A stretch of DNA of 21,435 nucleotides, taken from a virus. Numbering within the stretch: position 1 is the first letter of the stretch; every line of letters starts with the position of its first letter. Below are positions 1 to 7,038 of the stretch, piece after piece. The notes under the pieces are model-generated. The model was not told the DNA's origin. It did not search any database and saw only the letters and a list, made by a program, of their open reading frames with translations. A program made the position numbers and the translations under genes. The DNA lies in the IMG/VR virus record IMGVR_UViG_3300000576_000030, positions 1-21,435 of that record. One strand, 5' to 3'.

Positions 1-883
1 TGCGATCTTGTATTGCAGGGGTGAGAATTATTCTTTTACCGTGTTCATCTGCATACTGCGTTAGCTTCTTCATTGCTTTGCTTCCGAGACCTTTCTTTTG
101 TTTGTCTTTTCCAATAATTATGCTTGAAAGGTATATATCATCGCCGCGATCTTGTAGTATGAACGTGTTAAGGTTTAATTCTTGTTTTACTTGGTCTGCA
201 AAAGCCTCAACAGATTCACTAATTGGTTCCTGCAAAACTTGTTTTAGATCTGGGTGTTTTTCTGTTGCCCTTAGCAACTTTTTCACTGAACTGATGTCAT
301 CTGCTGAAGCCCAATCACCCAATATTCTTTTGGCTATTTCGTCTTTGTTTAGTGTTATCAGTTCATCAGTTTCTCTGCTAACCAATCCTCTGTATGGACT
401 TAGTTTGTAATCAGGGTCTGCGGCTTTGGCGAGGTCTGAAATCATTGGAAACAGAGCACCACCTTTCATTTGTGGATCTTCGCTATAGTCATGTTGATGA
501 AGCGGTGCTACTTGTGCAGCATTGTTAACGGTCATTATATCTACTTGTGCTATCTGATTGCTTTCTGCGGTTGGAATTCCAGCATGCACACTAACACCAC
601 TTTTTGACGTCTTCAAGCCAAGATTTTGTAGTTCTTTTTCAAGTTTGAGTCTTGCATCTTTTGGCTTGGTTGTGTCAGTGACACTCATCAGTTCAGCGGT
701 ATCAACAAACACATCAACGTCACTACTCAAAGGCTTTTGGCCTGCTGAACCAACAGGATAGAAATTTAATTCTGGAAGCATATTTCTTAAGTTCTGCATA
801 ACCACCACAAAAGACTCTGGTGTCACAGGCACAACCCCTTCTATTGCTTTTCCACCTTCTTTTAGAATTTCGCTTATTCTCAT
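1..883 (-). CDS. Nucleotidyltransferase-GNAT fusion protein, C-terminus cut by window edge
   Basis: An open frame starts at the ATG at 883 and runs without a stop to the left edge (294 codons seen). Residues 45-48 (GSAG) followed by D55-V-D57, and a third acidic residue at D115 in QVDIM, form the pattern of the Pol beta-type nucleotidyltransferase fold. Near residues 250-290 a second domain looks like a GNAT acetyltransferase: a beta strand (YLSSIII), then the acetyl-CoA loop QKKGLG (262-267), then a helix and strand. The N-terminus MRISEILKE/GG resembles a capsid-targeting peptide with an LxE-type cleavage site, so the protein may be packaged in the head. It follows the 885-1508 gene by one base and probably shares its late transcript. 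Substrates are unknown. The nucleotidyltransferase call is fairly secure, the GNAT call moderate. Confidence 0.75.
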   Translation of the reverse strand, partial: MRISEILKEGGKAIEGVVPVTPESFVVVMQNLRNMLPELNFYPVGSAGQKPLSSDVDVFVDTAELMSVTDTTKPKDARLKLEKELQNLGLKTSKSGVSVHAGIPTAESNQIAQVDIMTVNNAAQVAPLHQHDYSEDPQMKGGALFPMISDLAKAADPDYKLSPYRGLVSRETDELITLNKDEIAKRILGDWASADDISSVKKLLRATEKHPDLKQVLQEPISESVEAFADQVKQELNLNTFILQDRGDDIYLSSIIIGKDKQKKGLGSKAMKKLTQYADEHGKRIILTPAIQDR

Positions 884-884
884 G

Positions 885-1508
885 TTATTCCTGTTCTCTT
901 AAAACTTTCTTTACTTTTGCGTATAGTTGTCTTTTTATGTAAAACGCTTCCTCGGCATGTATCATCACTTCTCCTAGGCTTCTGAGTCCTCTCATCAATG
1001 TGCCGTCATCACCTTGCCATGAGTTAACTAGTTTATCCGTGAGTCCACTTGGTGGACTAAAAGTGTTATCCATAATATTAAAATACAACCGGGCGTTTTT
1101 TTCGTAATAATGGAACGCATCTTTGAATAGTGTTGACCAAGTATAATTAAACTCACCCATTGGGATAGTCACTACGACTTCATTAAAATCACCAAACATA
1201 TCTGGATCATATAGCAATGCGCTTTTGTTACTGGTAACAAACAATGAGTTAGATCTATTAGCTACTTTGCCAGCTTTTTGTATTGTTTCATTATAGTATT
1301 CATGTACTGCTAACGGTGTGTCACTTGGTTTTCTATCTTGCCTAATGCTCGCTACACGGTAACCATTTCGATCCAAATCCATGCCGGCTTTTTTTAGACC
1401 TCTATATGCAGTCACACTTAAGTTTTGTGTTTCTCTTAGCCAAGGCTGACATTCGTTCTTGATTCTATCAGCAAGGTGAGTCACAACATCAAATTGTCTT
1501 GCTCTCAT
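885..1508 (-). CDS. Phage protein of unknown function, faintly ADP-ribosyltransferase-like
   Basis: This 207-residue soluble protein has no firm family. Its start overlaps the stop of the preceding gene as ATGA, which supports the start and translational coupling. YRG lies at residues 35-37, and an RSNSLFVTS segment at 85-93 is followed by a hydrophobic strand (VVVTIPMGEF). This order, an early Arg then a Ser/Thr-rich strand, recalls the R and STS motifs of ADP-ribosyltransferases. A clear catalytic ExE motif is not visible, so the resemblance may be accidental or the enzyme degenerate. It lies in the late operon between a small unknown gene and the nucleotidyltransferase. I recall similar proteins from marine T4-like phages without a function. 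Confidence 0.75.
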   Translation of the reverse strand: MRARQFDVVTHLADRIKNECQPWLRETQNLSVTAYRGLKKAGMDLDRNGYRVASIRQDRKPSDTPLAVHEYYNETIQKAGKVANRSNSLFVTSNKSALLYDPDMFGDFNEVVVTIPMGEFNYTWSTLFKDAFHYYEKNARLYFNIMDNTFSPPSGLTDKLVNSWQGDDGTLMRGLRSLGEVMIHAEEAFYIKRQLYAKVKKVLREQE

Positions 1509-1774
1509 TCGTCTTTTTCCTTCTTTATTTTGCGTACTTGCCTCATGAATCTATTTGGATCTTTGTTTTTCACAGCACTAAAAAACCGTTTCATTAGTAC
1601 ATCAGCTTCTTCTTGTGAAAAGTTTTCCTCAATGCTCTCAAGTAGATTTATAGCAGATGAAATAACATGGCTGCCTCTGCTCTCTAATAGATTAAGCTTG
1701 TTTTTAGGAGTGTTGCTACTTAATTCTTCAAGTATGCTTTTAGAACTATGCTGTAGTCTAATTCTATTGCTCAT
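1505..1774 (-). CDS. Small conserved phage protein, unknown function
   Basis: This 89-residue, highly charged and mainly helical protein has no signal peptide or membrane segment. A GGACGAG ribosome binding site sits just before the ATG, inside the end region of the lipoprotein gene. Its stop overlaps the next start as ATGA. The C-terminal half is rich in Lys, Arg and Glu (FMRQVRKIKKEKDE). It belongs to the late operon starting at the lipoprotein. The sequence looks like a conserved marine T4-like family, but I know of no function for it. Confidence 0.75.
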   Translation of the reverse strand: MSNRIRLQHSSKSILEELSSNTPKNKLNLLESRGSHVISSAINLLESIEENFSQEEADVLMKRFFSAVKNKDPNRFMRQVRKIKKEKDE

Positions 1775-1783
1775 GCTCGTCCT

Positions 1784-2164
1784 TCACTGGTGATAAGTTC
1801 CATACAAACAATGAAGCATTTCATGACCAAGAGTTAGTGTTCCTTGGTCATTTACGTTAATTGGTTGTATACTGTGTATCTCGCACCAAAACTGTTCTTT
1901 TAATTCTACTGGATTTGAGTCGGTGTCATACCATTGAGGCCATGAAGCAAAACCATACAACATTGGTACTTCGATATTACTATCTATTCCATGTATATTT
2001 CTGTATGCTTCTGTTACCTCTTCAACAGTCTCATAAAAGTATACTTTAACTTCTATTGGTAGTTCAGTTCTGTCTATTGTTTTTTTAACGGGCTCGTGGT
2101 GTTCTACTGGATCACACCCAAATAACAATAGAATAACAAGTACAACAAATATAAAATATTTCAT
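1784..2164 (-). CDS. Lipoprotein with zinc-protease-like HExxH motif
   Basis: This 126-residue protein begins with a type II signal peptide: Lys2, a hydrophobic core, then a lipobox LLFGC with Cys at residue 17. It should be lipid-anchored in the host envelope. The extreme C-terminus reads GHEMLHCLYGTYHQ, an HExxHxxxGxxH arrangement. Metzincin metalloproteases have HExxHxxGxxH, one residue shorter, so the third ligand is shifted by one position here. A zinc peptidase is likely but not proven; a role in lysis, entry or superinfection exclusion is a guess. A late -10 element lies 5 nt before the ATG with no Shine-Dalgarno sequence between. It is the first gene of the late operon running to the left edge. 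Confidence 0.8.
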   Translation of the reverse strand: MKYFIFVVLVILLLFGCDPVEHHEPVKKTIDRTELPIEVKVYFYETVEEVTEAYRNIHGIDSNIEVPMLYGFASWPQWYDTDSNPVELKEQFWCEIHSIQPINVNDQGTLTLGHEMLHCLYGTYHQ

Positions 2165-2167
2165 AAT

Positions 2168-2177
2168 GGTATTTACC
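2168..2177 (-). promoter_or_regulatory. T4-type late promoter for the lipoprotein operon
   Basis: On the minus strand this reads GGTAAATACC, close to the T4 late -10 consensus TATAAATA. The TAAATA core ends 5 nt before the ATG of the lipoprotein gene, so transcription would start at or next to the start codon. The CCGGTAAATA form recurs upstream of two other genes in the window. Confidence 0.65.
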
Positions 2178-2196
2178 GGAAAGTTAAAAAATCAAA

Positions 2197-2343
2197 TCAC
2201 CAGTGATTGATTGTATTAGCCATGATGAAGAAGCATGTTATGAAGTTGACTATCACAATCACAGTTCTAATGAGCGCAACCTTATCTGCTTCACTGTTGT
2301 CTTCGCTGGCTTTTTCTCCAAGTGCTTTAGCCCAAATCTCCAA
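2197..2343 (-). CDS. Small membrane protein with uncertain start, possibly frameshifted
   Basis: Directly after the gp41 stop TAG, and in the same frame, 54 sense codons run to a TGA at 2197-2199. The peptide has a charged amphipathic first half (EIWAKALGEKASEDNSEADK) and one membrane span (VIVIVNFITCFFIMAN), then ends INHW. It resembles a small membrane protein I recall from cyanophage-like myoviruses. There is no in-frame ATG at the right place; the only usual start is TTG at 2343. An ATG at 2354 with a nearby GTGGA ribosome site is out of frame by one base, and a sixth A in the A5 run at 2347-2351 would join it to this frame. An indel or sequencing error is therefore possible. This is the only gene-like content between the lipoprotein gene and gp41. 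Confidence 0.45.
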   Translation of the reverse strand: MEIWAKALGEKASEDNSEADKVALIRTVIVIVNFITCFFIMANTINHW

Positions 2344-2361
2344 TACTTTTTCATAGTTCCA

Positions 2362-3783
2362 CTATTTTCCTGTGCTCACTGTGCTTGTTCTTCTGATTAA
2401 ATCCCTGAGTTGCATACTGCTTTTTACTGGCGCTGTTTCTTCATGTCTTTTGTCTTGTGATTTGTCATCATCGCTCACTATGTTACTCTTGTTTAACTGA
2501 TTTAATACCGTTGCAGTAGTAGCACTGATTGCATCCATTTCTTCATCACTGAGGTCACTGATTCTAAGTGTTTTGTTATCAAATTTCAAATCTACCTTCT
2601 GACCAACACCAGCACTACTTCTTGTCTTCAAAAATTGTATCTGATAACGACCACTTTCTTTCATTGAAATAGTAGTGAAAATTGCCATAACATTGTCGGA
2701 AGTGTTGATTTTTGAAATCCCACCGCTTATATGAGAATGATCGAAGTCATGTGTTTCAACAGATTGTCTATTAAGTTGTGATGCAGTTGCCATCAAGCAG
2801 TTTAGTTCTACAGCTAGATTTCTTAGTTCCTCACTGACGTACTTATCCTTCACGAACAGATCAGTTGGTGATACTTTTTTATTAGCTGGGAAACAAAGAT
2901 CAAGATAGTCAATAAGTATTGCATCTACCTTGACACTTGTTTGTATTTCATATTCTTTAATATATGCTCTTATGTCGTTTGCATTGCACCCAGTTGGTAG
3001 TTGCTTTATTTGTAGTGAACCAACATTGCCAGATTTTTTAAAGGTTGATACTTTTAAGCTCACATCACTTATGTTTTTCATTATTTCTTTTTGGCCGTAA
3101 CCGCTGGTCATGGAATCTATTCTCATACTACATAGATCCTCACTTAGTTCTAAACTGATATAAACAACGTTGTATCCCATTTGCGCCCAGTTTAGTGCTT
3201 GGTTTTGCAGAAACAAGCTTTTGCCACTTCCGCTTTGCCCAGCCCATATATTCAGTTCACCTCTATTGAAACCACCGTATAGTTTTTCATCTATGTGTTT
3301 CCAACCTGAACTTACGGTGTTTTTTCTATCTCTCATGCTTTCTAGTCTTGCTTCTGGATCAGAGAAATAGTCAGTACCAAGGTCTTTTACAATACCAAGT
3401 TCAGAAGCAGCTTTCAGAGCTTCAACGACTTCGCCGAGGCGGTTTTCTTTTATTAGATCTATGCTCTTGTGTACAGCTTCTCTTGCTGCTTTTTGTTGGC
3501 AGAATCTTTCAATATTTTTTAGAAACCAGTCTACGTGTTCGTCATTTATGTCTTCTATTTTTTCAAGTTTTACGCCTGTTATTGACCTGATTTGTTCATT
3601 TGTTGGAATTGATGAGTGATCGTCGGTGTAGTCAATTAGTAGCTTTACAACCTTTCTTGTTACTGGATCATCAAAGTAAGATGGTGACAGAATGTTCTTG
3701 ATTCTGACGAACATCTCTGGGTCACTATACATGAATTGAACAAACAGATGTTCTATTTCTTCAGTGAATTCAGTTATTTCCAT
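2362..3783 (-). CDS. 41: Replicative DNA helicase, T4 gp41 (DnaB-type)
   Basis: The 473-residue product matches the DnaB/gp41 hexameric helicase plan and unwinds DNA 5' to 3' ahead of the fork together with the primase. The N-terminal helical domain covers about residues 1-130. The RecA-like motor has Walker A GQSGSGKS (182-189), a Walker B strand AILIDYLD (288-295) and the sensor region ASQLNRQ (334-340). A disordered charged tail follows residue 420. The length is close to T4 gp41 (475 residues). It is preceded by the primase gene with an 18-nt gap, so the two primosome subunits are probably co-transcribed. Start at the ATG at 3783, after AAGGAC. Confidence 0.93.
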   Translation of the reverse strand: MEITEFTEEIEHLFVQFMYSDPEMFVRIKNILSPSYFDDPVTRKVVKLLIDYTDDHSSIPTNEQIRSITGVKLEKIEDINDEHVDWFLKNIERFCQQKAAREAVHKSIDLIKENRLGEVVEALKAASELGIVKDLGTDYFSDPEARLESMRDRKNTVSSGWKHIDEKLYGGFNRGELNIWAGQSGSGKSLFLQNQALNWAQMGYNVVYISLELSEDLCSMRIDSMTSGYGQKEIMKNISDVSLKVSTFKKSGNVGSLQIKQLPTGCNANDIRAYIKEYEIQTSVKVDAILIDYLDLCFPANKKVSPTDLFVKDKYVSEELRNLAVELNCLMATASQLNRQSVETHDFDHSHISGGISKINTSDNVMAIFTTISMKESGRYQIQFLKTRSSAGVGQKVDLKFDNKTLRISDLSDEEMDAISATTATVLNQLNKSNIVSDDDKSQDKRHEETAPVKSSMQLRDLIRRTSTVSTGK

Positions 3784-3801
3784 AAAGTCCTTAATCTTAG
3801 T

Positions 3802-4818
3802 TTAGTACTTACCTTGGTCTATTTTGCGCCATACTTTTATTTTATCTGGATCATTTGTTATATTATAGAATACACTTCTTATAGAGTACAGTAGTCCGTA
3901 CTTTTTTGCTGCATCAGTTAAATCTTTTACTCCTCTTCCCCATGGTGGAAAGCTCACATACCAACCGTATTGCATAGCAGCTTCAACCAGTGGCATACCG
4001 CTTGGGTCTCTGTCTGGAAGAACCACTTTTTTTGTATGTATGGTATTGATCATTTGTGCTTGTGATGTGTTTATGCTATTACTGAGTGTTGCAATACCAT
4101 CACACAATAATGCGTCAAATGGGCCTTCTACTATTATAGTGTATTCTCTTTCGTAGTTTCTTTGTGCATCTAAATTATACAAGTAACGATCTGGTGTTAT
4201 ATGATAATATCGGTTTTTTGCGTTGGCTTTGTCAGCCATTCTTCCAGTATAACCAACGATAGCATCACGATGGTAGTAAGGCAGTATCAACCTGTAATTG
4301 GTTCGATATTTTTTATATGGTGTCCACCAGACTTTACTCAAGTCGTATATCTTTCTGCTCATTGCATATTGTGCAACTGTTAAGAAAGCTGGATCTGTGC
4401 ATTCATGTTCAGCCCATACACTAATCGGCAGTGAGTCAGGTGGTAGACTAACTGGCTCCCACTCTTTTATGTCTTCTAGTATGCTCAGAGTCGGTATTGG
4501 AATGTTAGTTTTTTCCATATAAGAGCGGAAGTACAGATTTTGTATCTGTGTATCAGGAACACCTATTGTTTCCATTAACTCTCTTATGTCCCAAGAAATT
4601 TCTGAACCAGTAACCCATAGTGCACTGAACCCGCAGTTAAAGCAGTTCATACCTATCATGTCAGATGAGAAGTTAATACCGAATCGCTCTCTTTTGTCTC
4701 TTGTTTCTCCACGGCGAACGCACATTGGACAGTTGGTTTTTTTCCAACCGCTTGGTGTGCTTTTCAGTGGTGGCAAGTAAGAAGAGAGTGTATTGGATAA
4801 AGATTGATACAGTGACAT
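3802..4818 (-). CDS. 61: DNA primase, T4 gp61-like
   Basis: The 338-residue primase makes RNA primers for lagging-strand synthesis and works with gp41. An N-terminal zinc ribbon has C30, C33, C59 and C62. The Toprim catalytic domain shows IIVEGPFDAL with E231 and VVLPDRDPSG with D269 and D271, the metal-binding acidic residues. A conserved GVKDLTDAAKKYG segment follows near 296. The ATG at 4818 is preferred over an in-frame TTG at 4842, because the TTG would overlap the promoter seen just upstream and adds nothing family-like. Length is close to T4 gp61 (342). Confidence 0.9.
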   Translation of the reverse strand: MSLYQSLSNTLSSYLPPLKSTPSGWKKTNCPMCVRRGETRDKRERFGINFSSDMIGMNCFNCGFSALWVTGSEISWDIRELMETIGVPDTQIQNLYFRSYMEKTNIPIPTLSILEDIKEWEPVSLPPDSLPISVWAEHECTDPAFLTVAQYAMSRKIYDLSKVWWTPYKKYRTNYRLILPYYHRDAIVGYTGRMADKANAKNRYYHITPDRYLYNLDAQRNYEREYTIIVEGPFDALLCDGIATLSNSINTSQAQMINTIHTKKVVLPDRDPSGMPLVEAAMQYGWYVSFPPWGRGVKDLTDAAKKYGLLYSIRSVFYNITNDPDKIKVWRKIDQGKY

Positions 4819-4825
4819 ACTCAAT

Positions 4826-4854
4826 AATATATCACAGTTCAATCTTGTTGTAAA
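4826..4854 (-). promoter_or_regulatory. Sigma70-like promoter for primase-helicase
   Basis: On the minus strand TTTACA (4849-4854) and TATATT (4826-4831) are separated by exactly 17 bp, matching the sigma70 -35/-10 layout. The -10 ends 7 nt before the primase ATG at 4818, so the transcript would start at or next to the start codon. This fits early expression of the primosome from host RNA polymerase. Confidence 0.5.
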
Positions 4855-4857
4855 GAG

Positions 4858-5760
4858 TTACCTTAGTATAATTTTTTTTACTGTTCCAAGTTCAAGTGGT
4901 ACTGTTCTACCAACAAATGCTGAGTCTTCGAAAAAGAATCCAGGCCTCTTAACAAAAGTCAACCACATAAAGTTAGCGGTAAAAGAAAAAGACATACTTC
5001 CTGTGTACTCAAAGAATTCAGCATAATTTGTTCCGCTGGTTAAGTCTACTGGAAACCAGTGTATTAGTTGTTCTGGTGGTTGCAATTCTAATGTAGCATA
5101 TACCTGGATAGTACCAGTGAAATTCTCAGTGAATAAAGCAAGTGTATGTAGTGCATTTATATGGTTTCTAACTCTGGAACCTGGCACTGCACTAGTTTGA
5201 TACTCATATACATCATTTTGTAACTGAGTAATCTTTGATGGCTGCTTAATAAGTCTCCAATCATCTTCATCTATAACAAAAGAAGGATTTGGTGTTTTGT
5301 CTGCGGAGTCCACAACCTCAACTGTTGTAACAATACTATTTCCTGTGTCAGTGTAAAATGGTGTTCTGTAATTCTCAAGATCAGACCCAGGAACTAATGG
5401 CTCTTCTCCAAGTATACACAGTGAGTATAGGCCAGGTGCAATGTTAACTAAATCACCTTCTAATATGCGTAGTTGCATAAATCCTTTTTGCGGACTTATA
5501 CTCAAGTATCTTAGTAATACTTGTTCGCCATTTTGCGGACTGGTTAGCTTCGCAACAACAGAAAGATGATCAACACTAACAGGTTTTCTATCTTGATTGA
5601 AAACACGAAATCTTATTTCATTGTCTACGCCTTTGTGTAGTTTTATATTATTTCTATTCATGGGTGTATTATCGGTCCTGATGTTTTGGAAATTAACGTT
5701 GTCAACTCGCATCAAGTCAACTGTATGTTTGTTTCTGTATAGCTTGAATATGTTGCTCAT
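4858..5760 (-). CDS. Probable virion structural protein, beta-rich
   Basis: The 300-residue product has no catalytic motif. It is rich in short beta strands with aromatic residues (for example SMSFSFTANFMWLTFV near the C-terminus) and ends GTVKKIILR, a layout I associate with tail, neck or fibre-attached proteins of marine T4-like phages. The frame extends upstream to 5784, but the ATG at 5760 (MSNIFKLYR) is preferred because a late -10 element lies 8 nt upstream of it, inside the longer version. Late control supports a structural role; the exact position in the virion is unknown. Confidence 0.75.
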   Translation of the reverse strand: MSNIFKLYRNKHTVDLMRVDNVNFQNIRTDNTPMNRNNIKLHKGVDNEIRFRVFNQDRKPVSVDHLSVVAKLTSPQNGEQVLLRYLSISPQKGFMQLRILEGDLVNIAPGLYSLCILGEEPLVPGSDLENYRTPFYTDTGNSIVTTVEVVDSADKTPNPSFVIDEDDWRLIKQPSKITQLQNDVYEYQTSAVPGSRVRNHINALHTLALFTENFTGTIQVYATLELQPPEQLIHWFPVDLTSGTNYAEFFEYTGSMSFSFTANFMWLTFVKRPGFFFEDSAFVGRTVPLELGTVKKIILR

Positions 5761-5767
5761 CTTACGT

Positions 5768-5776
5768 GTATTTACC
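5768..5776 (-). promoter_or_regulatory. T4-type late promoter, minus strand
   Basis: The minus strand reads GGTAAATAC, with TAAATA ending 8 nt before the ATG at 5760. It lies back to back with the plus-strand late promoter at 5829, the two elements about 52 bp apart. Confidence 0.65.
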
Positions 5777-5828
5777 TGTTTCACGTAGAAAACTACACAA
5801 GCCCAGACTCAGAAGTAGTTAACCACCC

Positions 5829-5836
5829 GGTAAATA
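5829..5836 (+). promoter_or_regulatory. T4-type late promoter, plus strand
   Basis: GGTAAATA on the plus strand, preceded by CC as at two other late sites, ends 9 nt before the ATG at 5846. No Shine-Dalgarno sequence fits between promoter and start. Confidence 0.6.
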
Positions 5837-5845
5837 ATTGTTATC

Positions 5846-6214
5846 ATGAATTTAGAAATAATAAAAAACAACTACCCATTTCTTTCTTGTGTTAGGTACG
5901 CAAACACAGAATACATATGTGTGATTCAAAACTCAAGTGACCGATTAATAACTTTTTACAACTACGGTGAACTAAAATCATCAGATGAAAAAAGATTATT
6001 CTTGGAATTCGGAGACATTTGGTGGAATGAAAGCAACAGACTGGTACCCATTAATATATTCATGCGAGGCCAGATGGACCAGTTCAAACACATACTAAAG
6101 ACAGTCAACAAAAAAGATGCTGAGATTATTTTCGGCCCATCTATTTCTCTTGGTGATATCATACAAAAAAGAATCAAGCGTCGTCAGATCTCTCTAGTAC
6201 GGAAAATAGATTAA
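5846..6214 (+). CDS. Conserved phage protein of unknown function, plus strand
   Basis: The 122-residue product begins MNLEIIKNNYPFLS and contains an FGDIWWNESNRLVPINIFM block in the middle and a basic C-terminal tail (IKRRQISLVRK). I recall similar small proteins in marine T4-like phages but no function. It is one of only two genes on the plus strand and has its own late promoter 9 nt upstream. Its 3' end overlaps the convergent gene at 6174-6464 by 41 nt, so the two transcripts are antisense to each other over their ends. Confidence 0.75.
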   Translation: MNLEIIKNNYPFLSCVRYANTEYICVIQNSSDRLITFYNYGELKSSDEKRLFLEFGDIWWNESNRLVPINIFMRGQMDQFKHILKTVNKKDAEIIFGPSISLGDIIQKRIKRRQISLVRKID

Positions 6215-6464
6215 ACCTTTCCGACAACTGTAAGTTGTATAGCTTGCGAACGTTTTCTTTAACATACGCATCTAAGTGGGTGCGTATGTCATCATACCTT
6301 AGTTGTATGATCAGCATGTCTTTGTCAGACAACGTAACAATGATTCTACTGGTATCACTGCGTTTCAATTCAATGTTTTTCATTCTAAGACTATCAAAAA
6401 ACAACTTAACAAGTTGTAACCTTGGAGGTGTATAAACCACGTTAGTGGTTATATCATGTGTCAT
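6174..6464 (-). CDS. Unknown small protein, last gene of the uvsW operon
   Basis: The 96-residue charged protein has no recognisable motif. A GAGAGGAAC ribosome site lies 5 nt before the ATG, and the start overlaps the end of the Pol III-like gene by 11 nt. Its last 41 nt lie opposite the 3' end of the plus-strand gene. The predicted fold is mixed (LIIQLRYDDIRTHLDAYVKE). No function is proposed. Confidence 0.65.
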   Translation of the reverse strand: MTHDITTNVVYTPPRLQLVKLFFDSLRMKNIELKRSDTSRIIVTLSDKDMLIIQLRYDDIRTHLDAYVKENVRKLYNLQLSERFNLFSVLERSDDA

Positions 6465-7038
6465 TTTGTTCCTCTCTAATTAGGTTTAATTGTACGACTA
6501 TCACCATAGCAAAAGCATAGCTGTGTGACTTCTTGAAAAAGTACCCACTGTCTGTTTTTTCTTTTTTCCACACGTTCTTTTCAACAACATCCCAGGGTTG
6601 ATATCGCAAGTAAGACTTTGCTGGGCGTATAAGTGCTAATAACATAGCCAGATGATCAATACACATAGGCTTCATCTTTGTTGTGAGTTCTACGTGATTG
6701 TTTAAATGAAACAATTCCTTAACTATTTTTGGATCTTCAAGCATATCCCAAGTTGGTTCGCGTTCTAGTAGTGCATTTAGATGATCTTCAGATTCTACTT
6801 TCTGATATATACTGTTGTTAAGTAAATCTATCTTGAAATACCCAAGCTCCGCAGCACGATTATGATCTATATTGGCCACGTTTTCAAGTGGATTTAGTGG
6901 GATAGGTTGAAAGTAAACACCACTGTTGTGTTTTTCTGGCTTATCTTTTCTTTGTATGCTGGCTGGTACATGACGTAAATGACATAATAAATCGTTTCTG
7001 TTTTTCATGTCAATGTCAATGTCAGCATAGTTTATCAT
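6454..7038 (-). CDS. Condensed DNA polymerase III alpha-like protein
   Basis: The 194-residue protein carries several signature motifs of bacterial C-family polymerases, in the right order but with most of the enzyme missing. D6-I-D8-I-D10 resembles PDIDIDF, which carries two catalytic Asp. GYFKIDLLN (66-74, D71) resembles the KFDFLGL motif with the third catalytic Asp. LFHLNNH...LALIRPAK (109-141) resembles the GVFQLES...ALYRPGP region, and FFKKSHSYAFAM (167-178) resembles FNKSHAAAYA. Bacterial alpha subunits exceed 1,100 residues, so fingers, PHP exonuclease and OB domains are absent. Whether it polymerises or has another role is unknown. It overlaps neighbouring replication-operon genes at both ends (ATGA upstream). 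Confidence 0.75.
   Translation of the reverse strand: MINYADIDIDMKNRNDLLCHLRHVPASIQRKDKPEKHNSGVYFQPIPLNPLENVANIDHNRAAELGYFKIDLLNNSIYQKVESEDHLNALLEREPTWDMLEDPKIVKELFHLNNHVELTTKMKPMCIDHLAMLLALIRPAKSYLRYQPWDVVEKNVWKKEKTDSGYFFKKSHSYAFAMVIVVQLNLIREEQNDT

Noticed and set aside
21-761. Plus-strand open frames at the left edge
   Set aside because: They are antisense to the continuous nucleotidyltransferase frame, have low-complexity hydrophobic translations and no ribosome sites.
2362-2364. Programmed readthrough of the gp41 amber stop into the membrane protein
   Set aside because: The frame does continue, but gp41 ends at a normal length, and a separate small gene with an indel or TTG start is simpler.
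5785-5828. AACTAC/GTAGTT inverted repeat between divergent late promoters
   Set aside because: Six base pairs with an 18-nt loop are expected by chance in AT-rich DNA.
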